From Rhodopirellula sp. (lineage in GTDB: Bacteria; Planctomycetota; Planctomycetia; Pirellulales; Pirellulaceae), in the NCBI GenBank assembly GCA_002714565.1, contig PAXU01000051.1, forward strand, positions 44,495 to 70,769: 26,275 bases of DNA, read 5' to 3'. The translations under genes and the position numbers were made by a program. Shown piece after piece: positions 15,160 to 24,366 of this stretch (its first letter is position 1; each line of letters opens with the position of its first letter). Under the pieces are notes generated by a model, which searched no databases, had not been told where the DNA came from, and saw only the letters and a program-made list of their open reading frames with translations.

Positions 15160-17301
15160 ATGCATGTTTATGTAATTGCCGGTAAAGCCATCGTGATAAA
15201 CCGTATTCCCATCTTAGTACTCGTTCTTCTGTCTCTCGTTGCGCAGCCTGCGTTTGCACAGCAGTTTTCCGATAGCGAAAGAAACCTTTGGTCAATCCAG
15301 CCTATTCGGCGTACGATCCCGGACGTACCGGAAAAAGGTGATTGGGGACGCAATGCCATTGATCAATTCATTTTGCAACGGTTGGATGAAGCCGACCTGA
15401 AGCCTGCGCCACCTGCAAATTCGCGAACGTTGGTAAGACGACTTTTTCTAGACGTCACGGGACTGCCTCCTACACCAGAACAGGTGGAGTCGTATGTTTC
15501 GGCTGCCAGCCCAGAGGCGTATGATACTCTCGTTGAAAAGCTGCTAGATAATCGTGGTTACGGTGAGCGGTGGGCAAAACACTGGCTCGACCTAGTGCGA
15601 TACGCCGAGTCTGATGGCTACAAGCAAGACGGACTCCGACCAAATGCGTGGCGCTATCGAGATTATGTTATTGATTCGTTCAATGCAGACAAACCTTATG
15701 ACCAATTCGTAAAAGAACAACTTTCCGGTGACGAACTCTCTCCTGGTGATGCGGACGCACTAACCGCGACGGCGTTTCTACGTCATTGGATCTATGAATA
15801 CAATCAGCGTGATGTCAAAACTCAATGGGATATCATTCTCAACGATGTTACAGATGTTACGGCAGAGACCTTTCTTGCGATGGGATATGGCTGTGCTCGA
15901 TGTCATGACCACATGTTTGATCCGATTTTACAGAAAGACTACTTCCGACTTCGGGCTTACTTTGCTGCCATCCTTCCGCAAGATGCACCACACGCAAAAG
16001 AGCCCGACGCAATAAAGAAATACACAGATCAGTTTGCTGCATGGCAGGAAAAGACGAACGACATACGCAAGGAAATGCTGGAACTAGCAGATCCGTTCAT
16101 TAAACAGAGCGTTCAGGGCTCAATTGGTAAATTCCCAAGAAACGTGCGACCGTTTCTTAATAAACCCGCTGATCAACGGACACCATATGAAAATCAAATT
16201 GCATATCTCGCGTACCGTCAGGTCGATGCAACTCCCGAAAGCGTGAAGGCGGGCGACAAGCTTAAGAACGAAAAAAAAGATCGCTGGGATACGCTCGTTG
16301 CAGAGCTAAAAACATTTGATGCTATCAAACCAAAGTCGCTCGCCACCGTCATGGCCATTACCGATATCGGTCCGCAAGCACCGGAAACGTTTATTCCCGA
16401 TAGCGGTGATCAGGAAGATATCCTGCCCGGAATACCCACCATCCTGAACCCTGAACCAGCAAAAATACCTGCTCCGGAAAACGGTCTTACAACGGGACGG
16501 CGCACAGCACTTGCAAACTGGATTACATCACCGGAGAACCCTCTAACGGCTCGGGTAATTGTTAACCGTATTTGGCAGCATCACTTTGGTTCTGGACTCG
16601 TCTCCACACCAAGCGACTTTGGATTTCTGGGAGAAGAACCAACACATCCGCAGTTGTTGGATTTCCTGGCTTCAGAATTGATCCGTAACAATTGGAGCTT
16701 GAAGCACATACACCGGTTGATCATGCAATCCAGCACGTATCAACAGAGTTCACGTCACCCGGAAGCAACATCGAATCTGGCAACTGACATCGAAAACAAA
16801 TTGCTGTGGAAATATCCTGCGAGACGGCTTGATGCGGAACAGATACGAGATAGCTTGTTGCTGGTCAGTGGCGAGCTTGACCGCAAGTCATCAGGCCCCT
16901 CCGATGATGCTATTTCGATGCGACGATCCGTTTACACCAAGGTGATTAGAAATAAACCCTCCCCATTGCTCGCGAACTTTGACTCTCCCGATGGCATTCT
17001 TAGCAGCCCTGAACGAAATGCAACCGTCACTGCAAATCAGGCGTTGATGATGCTAAATAGCCCCTGGATCAACAAGCGATATAGCGCTGTAGGTCAACGA
17101 TTGAAAGAAATGCACCCAGACAATATCGAACACCTGATAACCAAAGCATACGAAGTCATTTTGCAAAGACCGCCCAAGGCATCCGAATTGGATCGGGCAT
17201 TGGACTTTGTAAATCAGAAAGCTGAAATCGGCCGAGATTATCTACTCGATGATTTCAACAAGATCCTGATTAATTCAAACGAATTTATGTTTATCTACTA
17301 A
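15160..17301 (+). CDS. DUF1549/DUF1553 protein with CxxCH site, exported
   Basis: The protein has 713 residues. The N-terminus carries a signal peptide (ILVLVLLSLVAQPAFA). An in-frame GTG at 15193 would give a more standard signal length, so the true start is uncertain between the two. DUF1549 covers about 40-275 (VRRLFLDVTGLPPTPEQVES, YGERWAKHWLDLVRYAESDG) and ends with CARCHDHMFDP, where Cys245, Cys248 and His249 form a c-type haem motif. DUF1553 covers about 445-700 (TGRRTALANWITSPENPLTA, VNRIWQHHFGSGLVSTPSDF). The separate N-terminal PSCyt1 cytochrome module found in many relatives is absent. These proteins are found almost only in Planctomycetota and relatives, next to a DUF1501 gene as here. 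Their role is unproven. Confidence 0.93.
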   Translation: MHVYVIAGKAIVINRIPILVLVLLSLVAQPAFAQQFSDSERNLWSIQPIRRTIPDVPEKGDWGRNAIDQFILQRLDEADLKPAPPANSRTLVRRLFLDVTGLPPTPEQVESYVSAASPEAYDTLVEKLLDNRGYGERWAKHWLDLVRYAESDGYKQDGLRPNAWRYRDYVIDSFNADKPYDQFVKEQLSGDELSPGDADALTATAFLRHWIYEYNQRDVKTQWDIILNDVTDVTAETFLAMGYGCARCHDHMFDPILQKDYFRLRAYFAAILPQDAPHAKEPDAIKKYTDQFAAWQEKTNDIRKEMLELADPFIKQSVQGSIGKFPRNVRPFLNKPADQRTPYENQIAYLAYRQVDATPESVKAGDKLKNEKKDRWDTLVAELKTFDAIKPKSLATVMAITDIGPQAPETFIPDSGDQEDILPGIPTILNPEPAKIPAPENGLTTGRRTALANWITSPENPLTARVIVNRIWQHHFGSGLVSTPSDFGFLGEEPTHPQLLDFLASELIRNNWSLKHIHRLIMQSSTYQQSSRHPEATSNLATDIENKLLWKYPARRLDAEQIRDSLLLVSGELDRKSSGPSDDAISMRRSVYTKVIRNKPSPLLANFDSPDGILSSPERNATVTANQALMMLNSPWINKRYSAVGQRLKEMHPDNIEHLITKAYEVILQRPPKASELDRALDFVNQKAEIGRDYLLDDFNKILINSNEFMFIY

Positions 17302-17333
17302 CCGTTCCGTCACCGGTAAATCACAACAGTAAA

Positions 17334-18752
17334 ATGCGCCGATCTATTATCACCTCAGAGCAGCCAATTGACCGCCGGGAAATGTTGGTCAATAGCGGCG
17401 CCGGATTTGCAGCCATTGCAATGGCCGGTCTGCTAGACGGAGAATTACACGCAGAAGGCACGCATCATTTGCGGCTAGCACAACATGCACCCAAGGCAAA
17501 GAGTGCTATTTTCCTGTTTATGGAAGGTGGCCCAAGCCAAATGGATCTGTTTGATCCAAAACCTAAACTTCGTGAAATGGCCGGGCAACAACTGCCGGAA
17601 TCCTATGGTGATATCATCACACCGATGGGTGAATATGATGCGCCATTGCTCGGAGACAAACGCGAGTGGAAGCAGCACGGTGAATCGGGAGCATGGGTCT
17701 CCAACTGGCTACCGCATATCGCCACCTGTGTCGACGATATTTCCATCATCCGCTCCTGTTGGGGAAACGGTCTTAACCACTCCAACGGCGTCTGCCAGAT
17801 GAATACGTGCGACATTCGCGCTGGTCGTCCATCGCTGGGCAGTTGGGTGAGCTACGGACTTGGGTCAGTCAATGGAAATCTACCTGGCTTCGTGGTCCTT
17901 GAAGACAATCCAGGCCGTGTCATTAACGGGCCACGAAACTGGAGTGCCGGATTTATGCCGGCGACTTATCAAGGCACCGCGTTGCAAAGTACCGATCCGC
18001 CTATCGAATACCTCAAGCGACTCGATGGAATGACAGCTAAACGTCAACGCCGGCTAATCTCCATGCTCAATCGCATCAATCAGGATCAGGTTCAGGCACA
18101 CCCTGATTTGTCTGAGCTTGACGCTCGCATCCAAAGTTACGAACTGGCATACCGAATGCAGTCAACAGCGCCGGAGGCAGTTGACCTCTCGCAGGAATCC
18201 GAAGCCACCAAAGCGCTTTACGGAATGGACCAGAAAGAAACGGAGACGTTTGGAAGAAACTGTCTGCTAGCAAGACGGCTTGTCGAACGCGGCGTCCGTT
18301 TCATCCAGCTCTACCACGGGTCGGGCAGCAAATGGGATGCACACAGCAACATCGAGTCCAACCATACAACGAATTGTCTGGCGAGTGATAAGCCGGTCGC
18401 AGGTTTAATCAAAGACTTAAAACAACGCGGATTGCTCGACGACACGCTTGTTATCTGGGGCGGCGAATTTGGCCGGACACCGATGAGTGAAAAGGGTACC
18501 GGACGCGATCATAATCCGTACGGATTCACAATGTGGATGGCCGGCGGAGGCATCAAGGGCGGACAAGTAATCGGCACGACGGACGAATTAGGCTTGCACG
18601 CAATTGAAGACCGTCTACATATCAAAGATATTCATGCGACAATTCTATACGCACTAGGTATGGATAACATGACGCTTGAATACCTGCATCAGGGCCGGCC
18701 CGAACGTCCTACGCTAAACGAAGGTGCACCGTGTCTCAAGTTGTTCGCATAA
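17334..18752 (+). CDS. DUF1501 protein with Tat-like signal
   Basis: The protein has 472 residues, the standard length. The N-terminus has a twin-arginine-like signal: DRREML with Arg14-Arg15, then a hydrophobic, Ala/Gly-rich GAGFAAIAMAGLL. The body belongs to the alkaline-phosphatase/sulfatase-like superfamily, to which DUF1501 is assigned, with the typical stretches FLFMEGGPSQMDLFDPKP, GVRFIQLYHG, and WGGEFGRTPMSEKGTGRDHN followed by PYGFTMWMAGGGIKGG. The gene starts 32 bp after the DUF1549/DUF1553 gene, which is the arrangement usually seen, so the two products probably work together in the periplasm. No sulfatase formylglycine motif (CxPxR) is present. The substrate is unknown. Confidence 0.93.
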   Translation: MRRSIITSEQPIDRREMLVNSGAGFAAIAMAGLLDGELHAEGTHHLRLAQHAPKAKSAIFLFMEGGPSQMDLFDPKPKLREMAGQQLPESYGDIITPMGEYDAPLLGDKREWKQHGESGAWVSNWLPHIATCVDDISIIRSCWGNGLNHSNGVCQMNTCDIRAGRPSLGSWVSYGLGSVNGNLPGFVVLEDNPGRVINGPRNWSAGFMPATYQGTALQSTDPPIEYLKRLDGMTAKRQRRLISMLNRINQDQVQAHPDLSELDARIQSYELAYRMQSTAPEAVDLSQESEATKALYGMDQKETETFGRNCLLARRLVERGVRFIQLYHGSGSKWDAHSNIESNHTTNCLASDKPVAGLIKDLKQRGLLDDTLVIWGGEFGRTPMSEKGTGRDHNPYGFTMWMAGGGIKGGQVIGTTDELGLHAIEDRLHIKDIHATILYALGMDNMTLEYLHQGRPERPTLNEGAPCLKLFA

Positions 18753-18782
18753 GCGCTGTGAAATAGGGTTCTGTTTTCTCTA

Positions 18783-19268
18783 ATGGCAGATATTTTAATT
18801 CGACAGGCAACAGCGTCTGATCAAGCTGCAATCGCAGAGCTTATAGGTGGCGTGTACGCAGAATACGGGGATGAACTTTGCCTGGACGATGCCGAAAAAG
18901 ATCTAACTGAAATCCCCGAATACTATCATGATCGAGACGGCGACTTTGTTGTAATGTGTGATAGAGATGAAATCATCGGTTGTCACGCCGTTCTTCCGAT
19001 TTCCGGCAAATCAGGGACCTGCACGTTTCGCAGGCTATATCTAACACATAGCCGCAGAGGAGGAGGCTACGGGAAGTTGCTTATGCAATGGGCAGTAGAC
19101 TGGGCAAGAGACCAAGGCTTCAAGCGAATCGAATTCTGGTCTGATACAAGATTCACACATGCACATGGTTTCTTTAAGTCCTTCGGTTTCAATGAGACGG
19201 GTAACATCCGGCACATGGAAGATAGCTTTGAGCCATATTCGGAATACTTCTTCTTCATGAACCTGTAA
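18783..19268 (+). CDS. GNAT-family N-acetyltransferase
   Basis: The protein has 161 residues. It starts with the usual GNAT opening (ILIRQATASDQAAIAEL). The acetyl-CoA pyrophosphate loop is RGGGYG (Arg92-x-x-Gly95-x-Gly97) after a beta-4 strand (RRLYLT). Motif B follows in FTHAHGFFKSFGF, a typical GNAT ending. There is no signal peptide, so it is cytoplasmic. It starts 30 bp after the DUF1501 gene and could be the last gene of the plus-strand block, followed by a 12-bp stem-loop. The acceptor is unknown, and nothing in the context identifies it. Confidence 0.9.
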   Translation: MADILIRQATASDQAAIAELIGGVYAEYGDELCLDDAEKDLTEIPEYYHDRDGDFVVMCDRDEIIGCHAVLPISGKSGTCTFRRLYLTHSRRGGGYGKLLMQWAVDWARDQGFKRIEFWSDTRFTHAHGFFKSFGFNETGNIRHMEDSFEPYSEYFFFMNL

Positions 19269-19270
19269 GC

Positions 19271-19316
19271 ATTATGAAGCTGGCTTGATTTGTGGATTCC
19301 ACCTCAGCTTCGTGAT
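19271..19316. repeat. nested stem-loop after the GNAT gene
   Basis: Positions 19271-19282 pair with 19305-19316 over 12 bp (two G-T pairs; the core GAAGCTG/CAGCTTC is perfect). The 22-nt loop contains a smaller hairpin, GTGG-ATT-CCAC. No T-run follows on either strand. It begins 2 bp after the GNAT stop. It may stabilise the 3' end of the upstream transcript or mark the end of the block with Rho-dependent termination. Confidence 0.4.
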
Positions 19317-19327
19317 AAAACTTGGGC

Positions 19328-21448
19328 ATGAATACTATAAAACAACACATCCTTCTGCTCCTTCTTTCAGTCTTTTACTCAGTCCTGCTATCCGCAGCGG
19401 TGTCCGCTCAACCAAAGGAGCAGACGAATAAAACCGACACTTCCCGTGGCGATAAGATGATCGCTGATTATTTCGAACAGCAGACTATACAAATTGAAGA
19501 TGGTTATCTCAGTGAGATAAACTCGCCTGACGACTGGTTGAAACAAAGAGCAACCTACGTTGAGCAACTGCAGGAGATGCTCGGCCTGAATCCGATGCCC
19601 GAGAAAACACCGTTAATGCCTCAAATTACTGGCAAAGTCGAGCATGATGAATTCACGGTTGAAAACATTCACTTCCAGTCACGTCCCGGTCTCTATGTAA
19701 CCGGGAATCTCTATGTGCCAAAGCAGCTAGATGAAAAATTACCGGCAATTCTGTACGTGTGTGGCCACGGGGCAGTAAAAGAAAATGGCGTCTCATTCGG
19801 CAACAAAGTTCATTACCACCACCACGGAAGTTGGTTTGCACGAAACGGTTATGTATGCCTGACGATTGACACCCTTCAACTCGGTGAAATAGAGGGTATT
19901 CATCACGGAACTTACCGTTACGGATTGTGGTGGTGGCTTAATCGGGGATATACACCAGCCGGCGTTGAAGCATGGAATTGCATTCGTGCTCTAGATTACC
20001 TGCAAAGCCGTGAAGAGGTTGACGGTGAGCGTTTGGGGGTAACCGGACGAAGTGGCGGCGGTGCTTACAGTTGGTGGATTGCTGCCTTGGATGAGCGTAT
20101 TAAGGTGGCGGTGCCAGTTGCAGGCATCACCGATATGCGGAATCACGTGGTGGATGGAACGGTCGAAGGGCATTGCGATTGCATGTTCATGGTTAACACA
20201 TACCAATGGGACTATCCCATGGTGGCCGCATTAGTAGCACCTCGACCGTTGCTGATTAGCAACACAGATAATGACGGGATTTTCCCTCTCGATGGAGTCT
20301 ACCGTACGTTTGTTAAGACCAAACAAATCTACGATTTACTCGGCGCCAGCGATCAGATCTCGCTTCACATCACCGCTGGCCCCCATAAGGACACTCAGGA
20401 ATTACGTGTCCACGCATTTAGGTGGTTCAATCACTATTTGAAAGGTGACGATGCTCTGATTGAAAAAGCTGCTCACAAATATTTCGAACCAAGTGAACTG
20501 CAAGTATTCAAAGACGGAAATCCCGACACAGAACGGAACTCTGTGATTAGTCACAGCTTCGTGAAGCAATCAGACTCGGCAGAGGTACCGTCCACGGAAG
20601 ATGAATTGCAGGAGTTTGCTGCGATTACCAAAGACAAGCTGATTAAAAAGTCCTTTAGGGCGTGGCCCGCAAATCCAGTGGATTTGGATTTACGAAAGGT
20701 ACACTCCGCAATCGTTGAAGATTTAGAAATGACTGCGTATGACTATACGAGCCAGAGTGGAATTGAACTAAGACTATTCACTTTGCATCGCAAGGGACTT
20801 GAGCACGCAAAGTTGACAATGATACACGCTCAAACGGAATCCGACTGGAATGATTTCCTCGTGTTCTATGGGAAATCGTTTGGCAAAACAGAAGTACTCA
20901 AAGAAGAAACTATTGCATCAGATTCCATCGGTGTCATACCAGATTTTGAAAAGTTTCGTGATGCAGCCCTTAAGGATGACGTCGTGTGGGCATATCTCAC
21001 TCCGCGTGGAGTAGGACGCACTGCATGGAACCAGGACAGCTTCCATCAAACACAAATCAAACGACGATTTTATCTGCTCGGACAGTCACTAGAAGGGATG
21101 CAAATTCTTGATGTTCGCAGAGGTATGCAAGGAATTCGTACGCTTGATGTTTGCCAAAACAGCAAGATATACCTGAGTGGAATGCATGAGATGGCAGGAG
21201 TAGTGATCTACGCCGGACTCTTTGAAGCACCCGATCATATTCGCATTTCACAGTTACCCGAAGATTACGACGATGGACCGACATTACTAAACGCCAGTCG
21301 ATTTGTGAGTTTCGACGAGGTAATCGCTGCCGCCGGACACAAATCTCGACTTGCGCTGCCTGATTTTGAAAACGGCAAACTTCCGTTCACACGAGCCGTT
21401 GCCAAACTGCTCAAGTGGAATGCAAACCGGATCTATCTGAAGCCTTGA
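19328..21448 (+). CDS. exported alpha/beta hydrolase, acetylxylan-esterase-like, two-lobed
   Basis: From ATG 19328 the protein has 706 residues; an in-frame TTG lies two codons upstream. Signal peptide: hydrophobic ILLLLLSVFYSVLLSAAVSA, cleavage near residue 29. The first lobe (about 75-380) is an alpha/beta hydrolase with an oxyanion-side CGHGA motif, nucleophile elbow GRSGGG with Ser242, Asp316 in NTDNDGIF and His353 in GPHKD, which completes a plausible Ser-Asp-His triad. The C-terminal half (about 420-706) has a second, degenerate lobe with an elbow-like GQSLEG near residue 590. Such proteins in planctomycetes are annotated as acetylxylan esterase or S9-type hydrolases. Polysaccharide deacetylation is plausible but not shown. 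It stands 59 bp downstream of the GNAT gene. Confidence 0.87.
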   Translation: MNTIKQHILLLLLSVFYSVLLSAAVSAQPKEQTNKTDTSRGDKMIADYFEQQTIQIEDGYLSEINSPDDWLKQRATYVEQLQEMLGLNPMPEKTPLMPQITGKVEHDEFTVENIHFQSRPGLYVTGNLYVPKQLDEKLPAILYVCGHGAVKENGVSFGNKVHYHHHGSWFARNGYVCLTIDTLQLGEIEGIHHGTYRYGLWWWLNRGYTPAGVEAWNCIRALDYLQSREEVDGERLGVTGRSGGGAYSWWIAALDERIKVAVPVAGITDMRNHVVDGTVEGHCDCMFMVNTYQWDYPMVAALVAPRPLLISNTDNDGIFPLDGVYRTFVKTKQIYDLLGASDQISLHITAGPHKDTQELRVHAFRWFNHYLKGDDALIEKAAHKYFEPSELQVFKDGNPDTERNSVISHSFVKQSDSAEVPSTEDELQEFAAITKDKLIKKSFRAWPANPVDLDLRKVHSAIVEDLEMTAYDYTSQSGIELRLFTLHRKGLEHAKLTMIHAQTESDWNDFLVFYGKSFGKTEVLKEETIASDSIGVIPDFEKFRDAALKDDVVWAYLTPRGVGRTAWNQDSFHQTQIKRRFYLLGQSLEGMQILDVRRGMQGIRTLDVCQNSKIYLSGMHEMAGVVIYAGLFEAPDHIRISQLPEDYDDGPTLLNASRFVSFDEVIAAAGHKSRLALPDFENGKLPFTRAVAKLLKWNANRIYLKP

Positions 21449-21575
21449 TTCACTGTGTTAAGCCATATCTTATTCTAGTGCTTTAACTCGTTTACGAACG
21501 GTGTTATCACGTGGTAGGCTAACAGCATGCACGACCGCTATAGACTTACGTTTTGATACGTATTTGTACCTTTCC

Positions 21576-21588
21576 CGTTCTAAGAACG
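21576..21588. promoter_or_regulatory. 13-bp palindrome upstream of the M16 protease gene (candidate operator)
   Basis: CGTTCT-A-AGAACG is a perfect inverted repeat with 6-bp arms and a single central base. It lies 19 bp upstream of the ATG at 21608, in a 159-bp gap where a promoter is expected. Its position would allow a regulator to block transcription or translation start. No regulator gene is nearby to pair it with. Confidence 0.3.
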
Positions 21589-21600
21589 TGTCGAGTAACC

Positions 21601-21605
21601 AAGGA
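21601..21605 (+). promoter_or_regulatory. Shine-Dalgarno sequence of the M16 protease gene
   Basis: AAGGA immediately precedes AA-ATG 21608, leaving only a 2-nt spacer. This is shorter than usual, but it is the only candidate for this start, and the signal peptide follows directly. Confidence 0.4.
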
Positions 21606-21607
21606 AA

Positions 21608-24361
21608 ATGACTGTGTTTAGAAATCAAAGTAACCGTAACACCTCGTTAAATTCCACCATCTGGATTCTGGCTCTGTTTGCCCTGCTTGTGAATGCACAC
21701 GTTACAACAGCGGTTGAAATCGCCAAAGGGGCTACAGTTGAGGGAATCACTCAATACGAACTCGATAACGGTTTACAAATCCTTCTTTATCCGGACGAAT
21801 CACGGCCAACTGTAACGGTCAATCTCACCGTATTTGTGGGTTCACGCCATGAAGGATACGGCGAAACAGGTATGGCTCATCTACTTGAGCATATGGTCTT
21901 CAAAGGCACCCCTACGCATCCGAATATCCCTAAGCTGCTCACGGAAAAAGGCGCTTCGTTTAACGGGACAACTTGGTTTGACAGAACGAATTACTACGAG
22001 ACATTGCCAGCGAGTGATGAAAACCTCGAAGCTGCAATCCACCTAGAAGCAGATCGAATGATCAACAGTTATATCAAGGGTGAAGATCTCGAATCTGAAA
22101 TGACCGTCGTTCGCAATGAATTTGAACGTGGAGAAAACAGTCCGACGCGTATCCTGATGCAGAAGATGAATGCAGCAGCGTTTGACTGGCATAACTACGG
22201 AAAATCCACGATCGGAAATAGAAGCGATATCGAACGTGTACCGCTTCCAAATCTACGTGCGTTTTACCGCAAGTATTACCAACCGGATAACGCGTTGCTG
22301 ATTGTCGCCGGACAATTCGATGAGGAGAAAGCGCTTGGCTACATCGCCAAGCACTTCGGAGCCATTGAAAAACCAACAAGAAAACTCCCTACCACGTACA
22401 CCGATGAGCCTGCACAAGACGGCGAAAAGAGCATCACGCTTCGTCGCGTGGGAAGTGCTGCTTATGCCGGCGTAACGTACCACATACCATCGGGTGCACA
22501 TCCCGACTTCGCTGCCGTTGATGTTTTGAGCTACATTCTTGCCATCGAACCAGCTGGCCGATTGTACAAGGCACTCGTCGAACCGAAAATCGCCAGCTCA
22601 ATTACCGGCGGTACCTATGCACTTCATGACCCTGGAATGATGCTCTTTTATTCTCAAGCAGCTGAAATCGAAAACATCGAAAAAGTACGCGACGTGATGA
22701 TTGCTGAAATCGAAAAGATCGGTGATGAAGGCGTTTCGGATGAGGAAGTTGAGCGAGTCCTCCAACAGGTTGCTACACAACGCGAGAAAGAACTTGCAAA
22801 TACCACCGGATTGGCCGTTCAGTTAAGCAATTGGGCTGCACAAGGTGACTGGCGTCTGTTCTTCCTTTACCGCGATCGCATTGAAAAAGTCACCGCAGCG
22901 GATGTGCAACGCGTTGCGAAACAGTATTTGCGACAAAGTAATCGTACCGTAGGCATGTTCATTCCAACGGAAGAACCACAACTCGTTAAGATCCCAGCGG
23001 CGCCAAGCATCGCCGATATGGTCAAGGATTATCAGGGACGTAAAACGATCGCCGCAGGCGAACGCTTTGAGAATACTCTTGACAATATTGAGAAGCGTAC
23101 AACTCTCACCACACTTAGCAAGGGCGTGCAGGTCGCGTTACTTCCCAAGAAATCGCGAGGCGAAATGGTTGTACTCAGCCTCAATTTGAAGTTCGGGGAT
23201 CTGGAGAGCCTTAAAGGGCGTGAAGGAGCCTGTAGCTATCTCGGCAGTGTGATGTCGCGCGGTACTTCAACCATGAATCACCAGCAGATTCAGGATGCTC
23301 TCGACAAGCTAGGTGCGTCTCTGAGCGTATCGAGTGGCTTGGGAACGCTTTCAGTGTCCATCCAGGTTAAGCAGGAAAATCTGGCTGCAACACTAGATAT
23401 CGCTAAACAGATTCTCCAGGATCCGGTATTTCCGGAAGAAGAATTTGAAGTACTGATTCAACAACGAATGGCATCGCTAGAAGCGGCAAGTACAGACCCG
23501 CAACAACTAGCCGTTAACCTCGTCACGCGTAAGCTGTTTCCATATGACAATGACGATGTTCGGGCTAGTCATACCTATGAACAACAGATGGAAGAGCTCA
23601 AGCAACTGCAGCTTAGTGATGTCAAAGCCATCTACGATGAATTCCTTGACAACTCCAATGGTGAATTGATCGTCGTAGGCGATTTCGAGTCAGAAGCTGT
23701 AAAGCAGGCTATCGATGAATCCATTGGCGATTTGGGTTCAACTCAGAAGTATTCCCGTATTCCACGGCAGGCATTCCTGGACATTCCTGGCAGCCACGAA
23801 AAGATCATCACTCCGGACAAGAAAAACTCGATGTATCTGTCAGCCATGCAGATACCCGTCGGTCGTATGCACGAGGATTATCCGTCACTGGTAATTGGGA
23901 ATCACATTCTGGGCGGTGGTTCACTATCGTCACGTCTTGCCGATCGAGTCCGCCAAAAGGACGGTTTGTCATACGGAATCGCCTCGATGTATCGCAGCTA
24001 TCCAAAGGAAAACCTCAGCCGTTTGATGATTTATGCTATTTCAAACCCTGAAAACTCCCCTAAGGTTGTCAAAGCAATCGATGAAGAGTTAAAGCGACTC
24101 CTGAAAGATGGAATCACTCAGGATGAACTTGACCGTGCGAAGACTTCCATTCTCCAAAGTAATCTGGTGTCACGATCATCGGATGATGGACTATTAGGGC
24201 TTTGGTCGTCGCTGCTATCAGCTGATCGTGATATCCAGTCGACGAAAGACCTCGAGCAAAATATTTCGGAACTTGACGTCGAGAAAGTCAATTCGATGCT
24301 GCGAAAGTATATTAAACCTGAGAAGCTGATCATCGTGACCGCGGGCGACTTCAAAGAGTAA
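21608..24361 (+). CDS. exported M16-family zinc metalloprotease, two-module
   Basis: The protein has 917 residues. A signal peptide is present (hydrophobic IWILALFALLVNAH, cleavage near residue 36). The first module has the inverted zinc motif His91-Leu-Leu-Glu94-His95 (GMAHLLEHMVFKGT) and the distal ligand Glu171 in VVRNEFERG, 77 residues after Glu94, as expected for M16. The second module starts near residue 500. It lacks a HxxEH (its equivalent reads ACSYLGSVMSRGT near 540) but keeps the Arg782/Tyr789 pair (RVRQKDGLSYG), normal for pitrilysin-like or PqqL-like enzymes. It should degrade peptides in the periplasm. It is preceded by a 159-bp gap, so it probably has its own promoter. Its stop lies 5 bp from the stop of the convergent ThDP enzyme gene. 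Confidence 0.94.
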   Translation: MTVFRNQSNRNTSLNSTIWILALFALLVNAHVTTAVEIAKGATVEGITQYELDNGLQILLYPDESRPTVTVNLTVFVGSRHEGYGETGMAHLLEHMVFKGTPTHPNIPKLLTEKGASFNGTTWFDRTNYYETLPASDENLEAAIHLEADRMINSYIKGEDLESEMTVVRNEFERGENSPTRILMQKMNAAAFDWHNYGKSTIGNRSDIERVPLPNLRAFYRKYYQPDNALLIVAGQFDEEKALGYIAKHFGAIEKPTRKLPTTYTDEPAQDGEKSITLRRVGSAAYAGVTYHIPSGAHPDFAAVDVLSYILAIEPAGRLYKALVEPKIASSITGGTYALHDPGMMLFYSQAAEIENIEKVRDVMIAEIEKIGDEGVSDEEVERVLQQVATQREKELANTTGLAVQLSNWAAQGDWRLFFLYRDRIEKVTAADVQRVAKQYLRQSNRTVGMFIPTEEPQLVKIPAAPSIADMVKDYQGRKTIAAGERFENTLDNIEKRTTLTTLSKGVQVALLPKKSRGEMVVLSLNLKFGDLESLKGREGACSYLGSVMSRGTSTMNHQQIQDALDKLGASLSVSSGLGTLSVSIQVKQENLAATLDIAKQILQDPVFPEEEFEVLIQQRMASLEAASTDPQQLAVNLVTRKLFPYDNDDVRASHTYEQQMEELKQLQLSDVKAIYDEFLDNSNGELIVVGDFESEAVKQAIDESIGDLGSTQKYSRIPRQAFLDIPGSHEKIITPDKKNSMYLSAMQIPVGRMHEDYPSLVIGNHILGGGSLSSRLADRVRQKDGLSYGIASMYRSYPKENLSRLMIYAISNPENSPKVVKAIDEELKRLLKDGITQDELDRAKTSILQSNLVSRSSDDGLLGLWSSLLSADRDIQSTKDLEQNISELDVEKVNSMLRKYIKPEKLIIVTAGDFKE

Positions 24362-24366
24362 GTCAC

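Noticed and set aside
21455..21480. TTAAGC/GCTTTAA hairpin after the alpha/beta hydrolase gene as a terminator
   Set aside because: The stem is A/T-rich with a bulge and there is no T-run, so it does not meet the standard of an intrinsic terminator.
21489..21496. Octamer CGTTTACG shared with the creatininase upstream region (6199-6206), considered as a common regulator site
   Set aside because: A given octamer is expected about once by chance in a window this size counting both strands, and the flanks do not match.
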